Positions 42,168 through 54,008 of a stretch of 64,000 nucleotides of DNA are shown here, piece by piece. A program made the position numbers and the translations under genes. This DNA comes from Entoloma clypeatum (lineage: Eukaryota; Basidiomycota; Agaricomycetes; Agaricales; Entolomataceae), in the NCBI GenBank assembly GCA_963565915.1, contig OY751487.1:2356001-2420000 (forward strand), written 5' to 3'. Every line of letters starts with the position of its first letter. Positions within the stretch are counted from its first letter, which is position 1. Below the pieces are notes generated by a model. It was not told the origin of the DNA, did no database searches, and saw only the letters and a list, made by a program, of their open reading frames with translations.

Positions 42168-42239
42168 TAAGTAAAATGGTCGGATGTGTCGGGATTGGTC
42201 GGAAATCATCGGAATTAATTGGAATGTAACAAAAATACA

Positions 42240-42572
42240 ATCACCATCATCCAAACTATGTTTCTGATTTCTCGCTTGAGGATTACCTTTCAGGCATAGG
42301 CATTGCCTATGATCCTCAGCCGGAATCATGCGATGTATTTCATCAGCCGCATCAGAATCTATGTGAGAAGACTCAAGCACGTTCACATTTTGTTGACCCC
42401 TATCGCGGCAGTTATAACAGAATAGTGTTCAACACTCCCAGGGCCGCTGGCATTGCCGCCCCTGGGAACACCATCATGACAGAACAACATAAGAATCCAC
42501 CTGTCGAAGATTACGACACAGCGTTTCCATGCTTGGACCTTAGATCAGCATATCATTACATAAAATGATTTG
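42240..42572 (+). pseudogene. Unrecognised ORF fragment with TPRAAGIAAP segment
   Basis: An open stretch of about 110 codons without a clear start (YVSDFSLEDYLSGIGIAYDP, then CEKTQARSHFVDPYRGSYN) ends in TGA near 42568. It contains NTPRAAGIAAPGN, the same ten residues and nearly the same DNA as in the Copia-1 leader ORF. I cannot assign it. It may be a fragment of a dispersed repeat. Confidence 0.3.
42432..42465. repeat. GC-rich near-palindrome shared with 21584-21617
   Basis: CTCCCAGGGCCGCTGGCAT then GCCGCCCCTGGGA folds on itself, and the same 30-odd bases occur in the Copia-1 leader at about 21584 with two changes. It is a GC island in AT-rich surroundings. Confidence 0.5.
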
Positions 42573-42599
42573 TATTCTCTTTCGCTGTTGCAATATATC

Positions 42600-43085
42600 T
42601 GTTTGTGACATGTCTATGAAAGAAATACTAAGAGAGCTTGGAAAATGCATTTCACATTTTTAATGTTCAAATAACTTATATCCAATCATGGAATAATCCA
42701 GATAGTTAGTGCGCTTTCTAGCCACCTACTATTAAAGGAAAAAGCAGAAAGGCACGTGATCCTATATCACACAATTGGGTGTCAAAAGAACTCCTAATTG
42801 AGTTACTATTCCCGACCCCTTTTAAAAATTTGCATTTCAGCTTGTTTAGAAGAACACGCAAGTCATTAACTTGTCTTCATTCCTTTACTTTGGATCCAAA
42901 TTCCACTTTACATCATTGCTAGGGAGACATGCTAAAATCATGCCTCTGTCTATAATGCATGATAGATTGGATAAATAAATGCTTCTAAGCATTTTGATAA
43001 TGTTGTAATCTACTTCATTATTCACAAGATAGAAGAGTCTTAAAACACCCTTCAATCATCAATTCAAGATTGGTCTAACCAACCA
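42600..43085. other. Non-coding, nothing recognised
   Basis: AT-rich sequence without supported genes or repeats. Confidence 0.5.
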
Positions 43086-43087
43086 AC

Positions 43088-43225
43088 CTACAGTTGGTAT
43101 ACTCACCAACCGCAGTGTGTTTTTTGAGTTTTTGATGATTGTTTGACTTTATTTGGGTTTGTGATATCAAATAATCATCAAAAAATTCAAGATCAAACCG
43201 CAGTTGGTTAGTATACCAACTGCGG
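43088..43225. mobile_element. MITE with CAGTTGGTATACT inverted ends
   Basis: CAGTTGGTATACTCACCAAC at the left pairs with GTTGGTTAGTATACCAACTG at the right; TTTTTGATGATT pairs with AATCATCAAAAA inside. Each end is itself a palindrome. A third copy of the end, CAGTTGGTGAGTATACCAAC, stands alone at about 43283. Confidence 0.6.
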
Positions 43226-43324
43226 TTTTTTTTTAATTTTTTTCATGTCAGAAATTGGTCAAAGAATCACTGAAAAACTCGGAGTTTCACTGCAGTTGGT
43301 GAGTATACCAACTGTGTTGGTCAA

Positions 43325-43512
43325 AGACCAGTTTAAACCGGTTCAAACCGGTTTTTTTAGCCGTCTCTGAAAATCCTGAAAAAAGACGAACCTGAAACCA
43401 GTTGTGATCCAAAACCTTATAGATTGAGACCGCGGTCCGGTCTCAAAACCGGTTCATTACAGTCCGGTTTTGGTCTGGTTATAGGTTCTTGAGACCGAAC
43501 CTTGAAACACTA
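43325..43512. repeat. CCGGTTT-rich repeat
   Basis: Multiple AACCGGTTT and GAGACCG words in both orientations, ending CGAACCTTGAAACACTA, as in the hairpin repeat at 18395-18510. Likely another copy of that family. Confidence 0.4.
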
Positions 43513-43921
43513 CCATCACAAAAATGAGGAAAAATCAAAATAGCTAAGTAATGTATTATTTACTCATATACCCCCAATAATTGACATCAGGCATATCAGA
43601 ATGATAGGACCAAGGATATGAATCGGTGATGAAGCCCCTTGAGATGCACACAGATAGAGGAGCAGCTTTAATACAAGCCTGAACATATGTGTCTCCAGTA
43701 GAGGAATGAAAAGTATGAGACTCATGCCAAAATGTGAATGGACAATGGTGAATCAAGCCAGACATCTTTTTATTGTGGTACAAACTAGTCATGGTGAAAA
43801 CAATAACCAATTTCATTCTGCTATACTTAAGATCCAGCACAATTCTGATGCTGCTAGATATGAATAGACAGTGTTGTGCCAGTCAAGACATAAGCATTTC
43901 ATCCTGAGATTATGATTCAGG

Positions 43922-44141
43922 ACAGCATAGAGATGTCAGTTGGTTCACAAAAAGTATTTCTGACCATGATCAGCATCAAAGGCTTGCAGATCACCTTGTT
44001 CGTATATTGCTTTGTCACACAAAACATCTAACACAGCACAGAGATGTCAGTTGGTTCACAAAAAGTATTTCTGACCATGATCAGCATCAAAGGCTTGCAT
44101 TGCAGATCACCTTGTTCATAGATTTCTTTGTTGCACAAAAC
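43922..44141. repeat. Tandem duplication, 111-bp period
   Basis: The block AGAGATGTCAGTTGGTTCAC, AAAAAGTATTTCTGACCATG, ATCAGCATCAAAGGCTTGCA and GATCACCTTGTTC occurs at 43929 and again at 44040 with a few changes and a 5-base insertion in the second copy. Confidence 0.85.
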
Positions 44142-44149
44142 GAAAAGCT

Positions 44150-46480
44150 TCAAGATTTCTCAGTTACACGCGATAGCCCAACCCAACTGATCAGTGTGAT
44201 GGCAGCTTACAAAATCATTGCGCCTTCAGCCCCTCGACAACCTCAACAGATACCTGCTGTGGGGAACGCACGTTAGCACAACTTGACTAGTAATCAGCAT
44301 GATGACAGCTCATGTGCCTTCAGGCCCTCGACGCCCTTGACAAGTACCTCTGCCTAGCGCGCTCATTGTCGCAGGGCTGCTGCATGTGTGTGACAAGCAG
44401 GCATGAGCCCTCCATCTCCAGCCTCTTTTAGTGTTACCAAACGCTGGCACTTTCTTGGGCTGGCACTCGGGCCATGATGGACTTCCGCCTGCCCCCACAT
44501 TGTGGACATCAGACTATTCAGTCCAAGAAACAACTTCTCACCCTACCCACACCGCGGACGATGCCAAAAATTCCAAGAAGTAAGAAGGGGGGTGCAGAAG
44601 GCGCACTAAATAGGCCAGGTCAGCCAAGCGGGAAAGAACTCAGCCACTCAGCCTGAGAGCACAATGTGTCCATCCACTGTCTGCATCACTGCCGATCCGA
44701 CATCATGATCATCATACTGGCCCTGTTTGGTAATGACGACACCACCTATGTAGGCTGCACTCCTGCTTCCGCTTATTGGGAAATTCTCACGCTTTCGCGT
44801 CTGCTGCAGCATTACTGCACAACAATGGCCTGCCTCTTCATTCTCTCACAACTGCAATATCATGTGGAAGAGCAGCCGTTGGATTTACAAGCTCTCATAT
44901 GCAGCTTTCACACCGCTTTAGTAGACCACACTTCTGAAATCAACGAACATTACCCGCGGATGGACTGGCTAGTCGTGTGAGCCATATTTCCATGTCGAGG
45001 CAACCTAAACTAAGGGGGTGCACCAAGGACCGGTCTCCATAGTTCGAATTCCTGTCAAGATCCTCATTACATCATTCGCGTGCTTGGCTACAACAAAATA
45101 CCGCTAGGAACGCTTCACATCTTCTGCGGCAGAGCATCTGATTTGTTACTGGTATTGGAGCTTTGTCAGATCGTCGTGAGCACAGTTACATTCTGTAGTA
45201 CCGGATCGCTATTTTTTTGGAATTATTCCCCACAAACTTGAAATGATTACCCTCAAACTCCAAGTCGGCGGCGCATGGCCAGTTCAACAACTTCCCCAAC
45301 TTCTTGAAGAGCGGCACTGCCACTGCCTAATCGGGACTCAGAGTGGCAGTGCAACTTCAATTAACTTCAAGTTCAAGAACTTCTACCACCTCCCGCTGCC
45401 GCCATCAGCCTTCCTGGGCCGAGTCCGGGGCTCCCTTGGAGCTCAACCTAGTGACTCTGTTGTTCTCCGACTTGAATACACTGCAACTCAAAGCGAGAAC
45501 TCGGGATTATTGCAGCCAGTGAAGTCCCTTCATACTTGAACTCGACTAACATCCGATAACCGTGCTCTTTTTTGAACAGCTCATTCCCAGCCGAAAGGAC
45601 TTGGCGTGAATTGGACTTGAAACACATCAACGCCAGAATTCCAAAGATGCAACCGACTTTATCCGCTGATGAGGAGCGTGCCACTGGCCAGCGACTGGCA
45701 TGCGACAACGCTTCAGACAAGGTCGTGATTCGGGCTCATCCCCATTTCTCAATACTCGAGACACCGCTGGATTTGGACCGTAGACAAGTAAACCTCTCCA
45801 TGTTCCAGCCGAACCACACTTACGGCTTTCATTTAGGTGGAACTTGACCTCAATAATCTGTCATGATTATATCAATTCCTCTTTCCACTTCTCCAGCCAT
45901 CTCTATTCAAAATGCGCCTCAGTTCGTTTCACAGCAATTTCTATTCCCCCAGTCTGGTCTTGATCGGCGATGGTTCATTTTCTTGATATCTAAGTTCTAC
46001 TGTAGATACCCAACGACGTGAAGAAGGTTGATGTCTTCATTGTACTGACAACACACTGACACCACTGGGCAGTCTGAGTGAAAACGGTATTAATTAAGTA
46101 CTAGATTAAAATAAATACTAGACACATTCCAAACCCTACTTGAAAGAATCCGAAGATTCATAACCTAAAACTTGTCATTACCAAGAAGGATCATTGCACA
46201 GAATACCTGTGACTTGCCAGAGTGGCGCCGCACACAAGTACAATGCACACGGATCAATCTAGATTGGTATATAAGAGGCCTGCTTGCCAAATTGAAAGCA
46301 TTGCCATTCCTCCCATGCTCGGCTCTGTCGTGAACTCCAAATTAGGGCATTGTAAGTGCACCAATGTATTGAGATTTACAACCTGGCCTGTTGAGCTGCA
46401 GGCGGTCCCAAGTAAGTTGTTCGTCTGCCTGCCCGAGAGCAAGTGCCACACATACATCCTGGGTTTGAGCTGTTCTTTGT
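44150..46480. other. Gene-poor stretch, nothing recognised
   Basis: Several frames of 60-135 codons exist on both strands (for example 44666-44980 and 45243-45539), but none shows a family pattern, plausible exon structure or support from a second copy. I call no gene. Confidence 0.5.
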
Positions 46481-46491
46481 TCAATGCTGGC

Positions 46492-47690
46492 ATGAAGCGT
46501 GTGCTTGATGTAACCTTGGTGCATACGCTCATGTATGAAAGGTGTGTGCTTTGCCATTCCTTCTTGCAGTCTCTCTCATCATATTCATCAGACAAAAATA
46601 TGTCCTCATTTTTATTTTCCCCAGTCTGATATTGTGATTAACATGCAATCTTTTCTGTAGTGTCATATGTTGCATCCGATTCTCGGCTGATGGAAAATAC
46701 CTCGCGACGGGTGTAACCGGCATACAGTGCAGATCTATGATATGAAGACACAGGCAAAAACATGGTGCAGGTGTGGCTTGCAAGCTAAAACGACATCATC
46801 TGATGCAAGCCGTTGTCCTCATATAGTGCTCTTGTGGAGGAATCAGCGGGCAAGGCAGGGGACTTATATATCCGAAGTGGGTGCTTCAGTCTGGATGGGA
46901 AGGACCTTGCTACCGGCGCTGAGGACCAGCAGATCAGGGTACGTTCTTCTCTGTCTACCTTCACTCTCAATCAACTTTTGAGTCTTGCCCAGATCTGGGA
47001 GATCATTAAAAAGCGCATCCGCACTGTCTTCGACAGGCACCAACAAGAAATTTACTCCCTTGACTTCTCCGATGACAGGAGCCTCATCATCTCTGGCTCC
47101 AGTGACAAAATCACGCGGATCTACATGACCAATGGGTCGTCCAAGGTGCTCACCAACGATTCCGACTCGCTCAATGACTCTGGCGCCACCTCCGTTGCTA
47201 TCTCACACAATGGGCAGCTCGTCGCCGCCGACAGCCTCAACACCATCATGTGGATATGGGACGTGGCGACAGCGCAGCTGGTCAAAAGGCTGTGGGGGCA
47301 CAGGGACAGGGTGTACAGTGTGGCGTTTACATCGGATGGGAAGGGCTTAGTGAGCGGGAGCTTGGACAAGTGGGTTGATGAGAGGTGGAGGTGGGATTGA
47401 GGAGGGGCAGGTGGCTGCGGCAGTGGCGAATAGGGGGTAACAGGAGTGGGGTGAGGAAGGATGAGTTAGTGTACGACTTGTGAGCTTTACAGGAAATAAG
47501 GTGTGTTTGTTTTTTTATTGTTGCTCAATGGTTTTGAAGGTGTGGTTCCAATAGGATTATATGCTGTTGGTGGTAGTCTCGCATGATGGGCAGTGGGCCG
47601 TGTCGGGGTCGAAGGATCATGGAGTACAGTTTTGGGACTCGAGGACGGCAATCGTGATATATGCTGCAAGGGCATAAGAATTCGGGTATG
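46492..47690 (+). pseudogene. TUP1: TUP1-like WD40 corepressor, truncated duplicate
   Basis: Tup1 is the WD40 general corepressor partner of Ssn6. Sequence from KRVLDVTLVHTLMYE runs through an intron into IRFSADGKYLATG, a 1-nt deletion, QIYDMKT, a degraded stretch, then [17 protein letters not shown] and [16 protein letters not shown], a second retained intron, [53 protein letters not shown] and [40 protein letters not shown] follows after 47540. Introns are kept, so this is a DNA-level duplicate and not a retrocopy. The Ssn6-binding N-terminus is absent. Frameshifts and stops make it nonfunctional. Confidence 0.82.
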
Positions 47691-47699
47691 TTTTCGAGT

Positions 47700-48163
47700 T
47701 GTTGCTTGTTGTTTCTAAACCTTGAACTCATTGTTTCGTGCTATGGTAGGGTATGTATGTATGTATCGTGGACTTTTGTTTTCTATTGAACTGCTCATCT
47801 CATTTGTTCTTTCTAGGGAGCTACAATAAATACTATCTGATTTGGAAATGTTGTGTGTGTGCCTGCTGTTGGCTTTTTTTTTGGATAAATACATGTGGAC
47901 TTGTTTTTTGTCATTTATGTTTTGCAATGATCTATTTTTTTTTTTTTCCAGCTTCTTCTGAGCTAGATGATAAGAAGCCTGGATAAGTGCCCCTGCTTGT
48001 TGATTTCACATTCATGTTTTCGTCATTGTTGCCTTACTGAATAGCGCAACACCGGCGTTGGCTAGTGCACGACTTAATCAGCAGACCCTGACCAGGGACG
48101 CATGGTGCCTGAGCACATGAGCTGGGGGCTAAAGTCATGAAGAAACCCATGGAAACCCGTGGG
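47700..48163. other. Non-coding, nothing recognised
   Basis: T-rich sequence after the TUP1 pseudogene, up to the Gypsy-4 target duplication GTGGG (48159-48163). Confidence 0.5.
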
Positions 48164-48565
48164 TGTTACAGACTCTATGGTATGAGGATCACATCATATC
48201 TTTTACTTATCAGCCCGACTCGGCGCCCTCTTACGAACTCACTATGTCTAACGTCTACTTTCGCAACCTTTGATTCCCAGTCTGACTCATTACATTACTT
48301 CGTCATCCCCTTTAGTATACTTCGCTCCCACGCTGACTCGCTTTCCGCAGTCAGCTTACTCACTGTACAGAGCCTTCTGCAGTCGCCTTACTCATGCGCA
48401 CTGCCTTCCGCAGTACTGACTCATCCGCTACCGCCTATAGTCAGTACCTATATAAACCTCTTGTACTGTAGTAGATTCCTTAGATTTAGCAATCACTTTG
48501 CTCTTCGCCTTTCCACTTTCCTGCATACTCTGCCTGAACCTTGGAACGGTTTGTTAAGCATAACA
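48164..48565 (+). repeat. Gypsy-4 5' LTR
   Basis: 402 bp. U3 carries several TGACTCA/TGACTCG and TTCCGCAGT words; TATATAAA at 48448-48455; the probable transcript start and self-primer GATTTAGCAA is at 48483-48492. The LTR is depleted in CpG relative to its partner. Confidence 0.93.
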
Positions 48566-48567
48566 AG

Positions 48568-48577
48568 TTGCTAAATC
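48568..48577 (+). promoter_or_regulatory. Gypsy-4 primer-binding site, self-priming type
   Basis: TTGCTAAATC, two bases after the LTR, is the exact complement of GATTTAGCAA at 48483-48492. Gypsy-5 has the same pair (62033-62042 with 62118-62127), and so does Gypsy-6. Confidence 0.72.
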
Positions 48578-48718
48578 TCGTTAGGTTCGCCCAGAGCGAA
48601 GAGAGCAACTACCAGACGAGTCAAGACGTTGCGCTTCTTTGAAGACTTCACCAGTAACCCATTCAGCACGCCAGAAGCCCGACAGGAGGAGCTAAGTCCT
48701 TGAGACAGTATCGATTTT

Positions 48719-50223
48719 ATGCTTATCCAGCAGTACATCGAATCGGAGATCTGTCGCATCCTACAGCAGGTGCTTGACGAAGAACTAGACAACGACGAGC
48801 ATCGCCCTCACGGCGAGATAGCAGAGAGCATCCATCTTGCTCGGCAACACCAGATCGCGCGTTACAACGCCCGACAGAACGAACTCGAAAGCTTTCGCGT
48901 TCAAGAAGGACCTCAGACAGGTCGAATCACAGAGATCAGAGAGTTTATCGGTGTCCAGACAACCGTTATCAGAAGATTGATTAGGACGCTCACATCGAGA
49001 CGTCCCAGAGCCACATCATCACGTCTTACTCGAAGCAGCAGATCTACGCCCACTTCACCACCGAAGAACAACAGACCGAGTACAACCGCTGGGCACGAAA
49101 CGAGAGACTTGACCCCTTCTCGAGACCAACAGACGCGCAGGAACAGAGATTCCTTAGAGATTTACAGAGGAAATACTCTGAACGTTTTGCCACCGATTCC
49201 GCCGACGAGTCCCCTGACGAATTTACTTTTGACTCCGCGCAGTCAGATATCGAACAGATGCCTAGAACAGGGACTCATTTTCAATCCTTACCTGTATCCC
49301 GAACCCCATCTTCATCCCAACAACCCGACCCCTCTTCTCCTCCGCAGACTCTAGACATGGCAGAAGTCCCGGCTGTACAAACAATGGATACATCCAAGAT
49401 CATCAAGGATCCTGGGATGTTCAAGGACAGATACACCTTTGACGAGTGGTGGAAAGCCACCAAACTATACATCAGGTTCCAAAAGAGCCTCACAGACGAT
49501 CAGAAGATTCTTGCGGTGCTATCCCGCATGATGGAAGGGTCCGGCAGACACTGGGCCAGTAACAAGTTAGACGCTCTTGCCGTTGACAACGAGAACATCA
49601 CCTGGCTAGGTTTTTCCGATGATATTGCCACACGATTCTCCATCGCCAACAAGTCGGTCGCTGCCAAAGCAAGACTCGAAGTCCTGAAACAAGAGAAACG
49701 TACCGTTGATGAATTCTTGGATGAATTCGAAGAACTCTTGAAGCTGTCAAACCTTGGCAAAGAAACTGGGAAATACATCCTAGAAAAGAACGTCAACCGC
49801 AGAATCTCTGAACAAGTGGCTAGCGATGGCAAGACGTACACCGATTACGCAAAGGAGATCCGAAACAAGGGACGACAGATGGAAGGACACGCACTGGTCA
49901 TCTGAGGTGGCGGAGACATGCGCACTGGATCAGGTACCACTTATGGTGGTCAGGGCAAGGCCATGGAGATCGACAAAGCAGGAGTAGCCCGTTGCTACAA
50001 CTGTCAATGCTTCGGTCATCTGGCTAAAGACTGTAGCGCTCCAAAGAAGAAAGATGGTCGCAAGTGTTTCAACTGTGACCAAGAAGGCCATATCGCGTGC
50101 AACTGCCGCAAGCCAAAGAAGAACTCCGGAAGGGTTAGGAAGGTGTCCAAGGAAGATGCCAAGAATGATGAAACCACAATCTTAGAAGCCGACGAGAAGG
50201 ATTTTACCGAAGGGTCCGATTAA
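48719..50223 (+). pseudogene. Gypsy-4 Gag region, broken
   Basis: An upstream frame from ATG 48719 (IQQYIESEICRILQQVLDEE) overlaps the gag frame, which runs to TGA at 49903-49905 and then, still in frame, supplies two CCHC knuckles (CYNCQCFGHLAKDC, CFNCDQEGHIACNC) up to TAA before 50224. In Gypsy-5 the same codon is CGA. The ATG of the gag core (MAEVPAVQTMDTSK) is at about 49357. Confidence 0.88.
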
Positions 50224-50264
50224 ACGACGCTAAGTCGCGACCCTTATCTATTAAACGGACTTGC

Positions 50265-53200
50265 TTGCCTTGTATGACTGCAGACAATAGAACCTATGTC
50301 ATCCCTGCCAAGCGAGCCACTGCGTCGACTAAGATTGTGAAGGGAGATAAACCTCCGAAAAGACGAGAAATCAGGCTGTTAGCGCAGCTCAAAACACGAC
50401 GAGGACCAAAGGTTATCCGACCTGAGGTTGACAGCGGATGTGAACGCACATGCATCCATCCCAGAATAGTACGCGAACAGAACCTCCCCACGCGAGGAAT
50501 ACCACCCATAGCAATTCTAAATGCGGATGGATCACCAAATCGACAACAGAAAGCGAGCCAACTTGCCGAAGTCAAACTGGATTTGGGAGCGCATCAGGAA
50601 ACCATGGAAGCAATGGTACTGGACATTGGGAGAACGGACATGCTCTTGGGACATGACTGGTTGGTACACCACAACCCCACAATCAATTGACAACCGGCAC
50701 GGTAACATTTAACCGATGCCCAACAACATGTCGAACCAAACACTCAGATTTCAGGGTCAACCTTAATGGTCGTAAACACCGGGTTCACATGGTTCGCATG
50801 GTTGAGGTGCGCGACAAAGATGCACCCAAAAAGTCGAATCAGAAATGGAAGCCTGGAGACCCTATCTTGGAATCTGTCACTCCCACACCACCTCCCACAA
50901 CCAAACGACCCTCATATGTTGAACGATTTGCTCATCTTTTCGAGAAAGAGAACTTTGATAAGATCCCAAAGGAGAGGGAATGGGACCATGGTATCGAACT
51001 TACACCAGACGCACCAAAGGAACTAGGGGGAAGTACATATCCTATGACGCAAAAGGAACAAGAGGAATTGGACGCATTCATTGACGAGGGTCTAGCAACA
51101 GGAAAGATCCGCCCGTCCAAATCCCCTTATGCCTCCCCTTGCTTCTTCATCAACAAGAAGGATGGCTCCAAACGATTGGTACAAGATTACTGCATGGTCA
51201 ATAAATTCACGGTCAAAGACAAGTTCCCACTCCCATGAATATCCGATCTCTTGGACGTACTGAAAGATGCGGTCTACTTCAATAAAATGGACATCATGTG
51301 GGGCTATAACAACGTCCGGATCAAGGAGGGTGATGAATGGAAAGCTGCCTTCCTCACCAGTCGAGGATTGTTCGAACCATTGGTCATGTTTTTCGGTCTT
51401 TGCAACTCCCCGGGAACATTCTCTCGAATGATGGCTAGCCTATTCCGGGACCAGATCCGCCGACGTATCTGCGTGATCTACATGGATGACATCGTGGTTA
51501 TCGGTAAAACCAAGGAAGAACTCACGCGAAACACTGAAGAAATCCTACAGATCCTATCGGACAATGATTTGTTCCTAAAGGAGAAGAAGTGTTTATGGGA
51601 AGTAATGAAATGTCCTATATTGGGATATGTGGTTGGTGAGGGACGCGTTGAGATGGAAACTGAGAAGGTGGATACAATTTGAAACTGGCGAGCACCCACA
51701 TCAAAAAAGGAAGTTCAGAAGTTCCTTGGATTTGCTAACTTCTATCGACAATTTATTGAAGGGTACTCAAACATCGCAAAACCTCTCACCGCGCTCACAG
51801 GCGGTACGGCATTTACTTGGGGACCAACAGAGCAGCAAGCTTTTGAAGGTCTCATACGGGCAATTACATCGGCACCAGTCTTGGCATTACCGAAACCAGA
51901 GGGACAGTTCAGGGTTGAAACCGATGCATCGGGCTATGCAATTGGAGCAGTACTCTCTCAAAAGCAAGACGACAAATGGCACCCCATCGCGTTCTTGTCG
52001 CGGACCATGTCTGCGGCCAAACAGAATTACGAGATATATGACAAAGAACTCCTGGCAGTCGTGGAAGCATTGAAAGATTGGAGACACTATCTGCTTGAAG
52101 CCAGGGAACGTGTCGAGATCTTGACCGATCACAAGAACCTGGAATATTTCCGTCGTCCTCAGGACCTAAATCAACGACAGCGACGCTGGAAAATGAAGTT
52201 ACAAGACTATGACTTCGAATTACGGCATGTGTCCGGCAAGACCAATGCAAAAGCGGACATCCTGTCACGCTTACCCTGGTATGAAGCGGAACTCGAACCA
52301 CAGGACAGTGACCAAATGCTCAAGGAGGGACTATTCTTGAAACGGTTGGAATCAGAAGATGTGGTACAAATGGAGATGTTCACGGAGGAACAATTCTTTG
52401 AAGGGGGTGAAACATCTGATTCCATCAAAATTGGAAACATCACAACCATTGAAAATCCGTGGATCGCACGCATCAAGGGTTCAAACCGCATGGAGACAGA
52501 AGTAGCGCAGGGCCTAAAAAAGAATCCTCATTGGTATCAGCAAGAGAATGGGATCACCTACGCAGGAGAACGAGTCTATGTCCCACCAGACCCACAATTA
52601 CGACAAGAATTGATGTTTGAGTCACACGATGCACCAGTGGCTGGACATCCAGGACAGTACCGGACACATGAACTCCTCACTTGCACCTACTGGTGGCCTA
52701 CCATACTGCATGATGTGAAGAAGTATGTGAAGGGTTGCGACACTTGTCAACGCAACAAGATTAACTGACAAAAGCGACATGCTCCACTACATCCCCATGC
52801 AGCACCAAGTCACCCATGGGAAGACATAGGAATCGACGTTGTGGGACCGATACCAGAATCTGATGGAAAAAACACAATTCTGGTCATCACGGATAGACAT
52901 TCGAAAATGCTTCACCTCATTCCGACAACCGTGGAACTATCAGCGGAAGGATTAGCCAAGATCTATCGGGATCAGATATGGAAGCTTCATGGGATCCCCA
53001 AGAAGATCATCAGCGATAGGGGACCGCAGTTCGCCACGAAGTTCATGGAGATACTCTGCCGCATGTTAGGGATCAAGAGGAACCTGTCCACCGCCCACAG
53101 ACTGATGGACAGGCCGAGCGATTGCATCAGGAAACAGAAGCATTCTTACGAAACTTTGTCAACCACCTACAGGATGATTGGGCTGAATGGATCGCAATCG

Positions 53201-53871
53201 CAGAGTTCCAGTACAATGACAAAGAACATCAGGCGACGAAACACACCCCATTCTACCTCAACTACGGTTTACATCCATGGAAGGGAGAGCTCGTGTTAGA
53301 AGATACCAATCTGGCTGCCAACGACTTCTTGAAAAAACTCAAACAAGCACGAGAAGAAGCCAATGCTGCGCTGAAACAAGCACAGGATCAGATGAAGAAG
53401 ACAGCTGACACACGGCAAAGTCCGTCTTGGGACTACCGCATCGGAGACAAGGTGTGGCTGGAAGGAACTAACATCAGGACTGATCGACCCTCAAAGAAAC
53501 TTGATGCACTCCGACATGGACCATTCAAAGTCCTAGAGAAGAAAGGAGCTAGCGCGTACCTTCTTGATCTTCCGAAGACTTGGAAGATGATTCACCCTGT
53601 GTTCAACAAGACCCTGTTGTCACCATATGAAACTCCGAAGTACGCTATCCAGAAAAAGAAACCAGCCCCTGATCCGATCATTGTCAAAGGACGAGAAGAG
53701 TACCATGTGTCTACAATTCTAGACTCTCGAAAGTTCCATGGAAAGATCCAGTACCTCGTTCAGTGGGAGGGATATGGCCCAGAAGAAAACACATGGGAAC
53801 CTCGAGCTAATGTTCAGAACGCTCAAGATTTGATCCGTGATTTCCATCGGCAGAACCCATCTCGCCCATGA
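50265..53871 (+). pseudogene. Gypsy-4 Pol, broken
   Basis: Same protein as Gypsy-5 Pol with at least four interruptions: a 1-nt loss near 50690, a stop after FPLP at about 51236, a stop at about 51680, a stop near 52767 and a frameshift near 53100. The protease DSGCERTC, YMDD, RNase H, HHCC, DDE and chromodomain segments are all recognisable. The last piece (53122-53871) is open and ends in the chromodomain. Confidence 0.92.
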
Positions 53872-54008
53872 TAAAAGACAGCTCCCAGAATCCATGACAA
53901 GTATCGACCTCATCAGTCAACCACACACCGAGTTCCCCGCTCTAGTCTTTTCCCCTGCCCAATATAGCCTCCCCCTTCTTCTTTTATCTCTCAACCATCC
54001 TCACCACC

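Noticed and set aside
42168..42231. Alternative outer border of the Gypsy-3 LTR at GTAACA
   Set aside because: Not excluded, but the perfect 9-bp terminal inversion supports 42167; the partner LTR needed to decide is missing.
45243..45847. Two frames of about 90-100 codons in the gene-poor stretch
   Set aside because: No recognisable domains, no plausible splice partners, and frames on the opposite strand of equal length.
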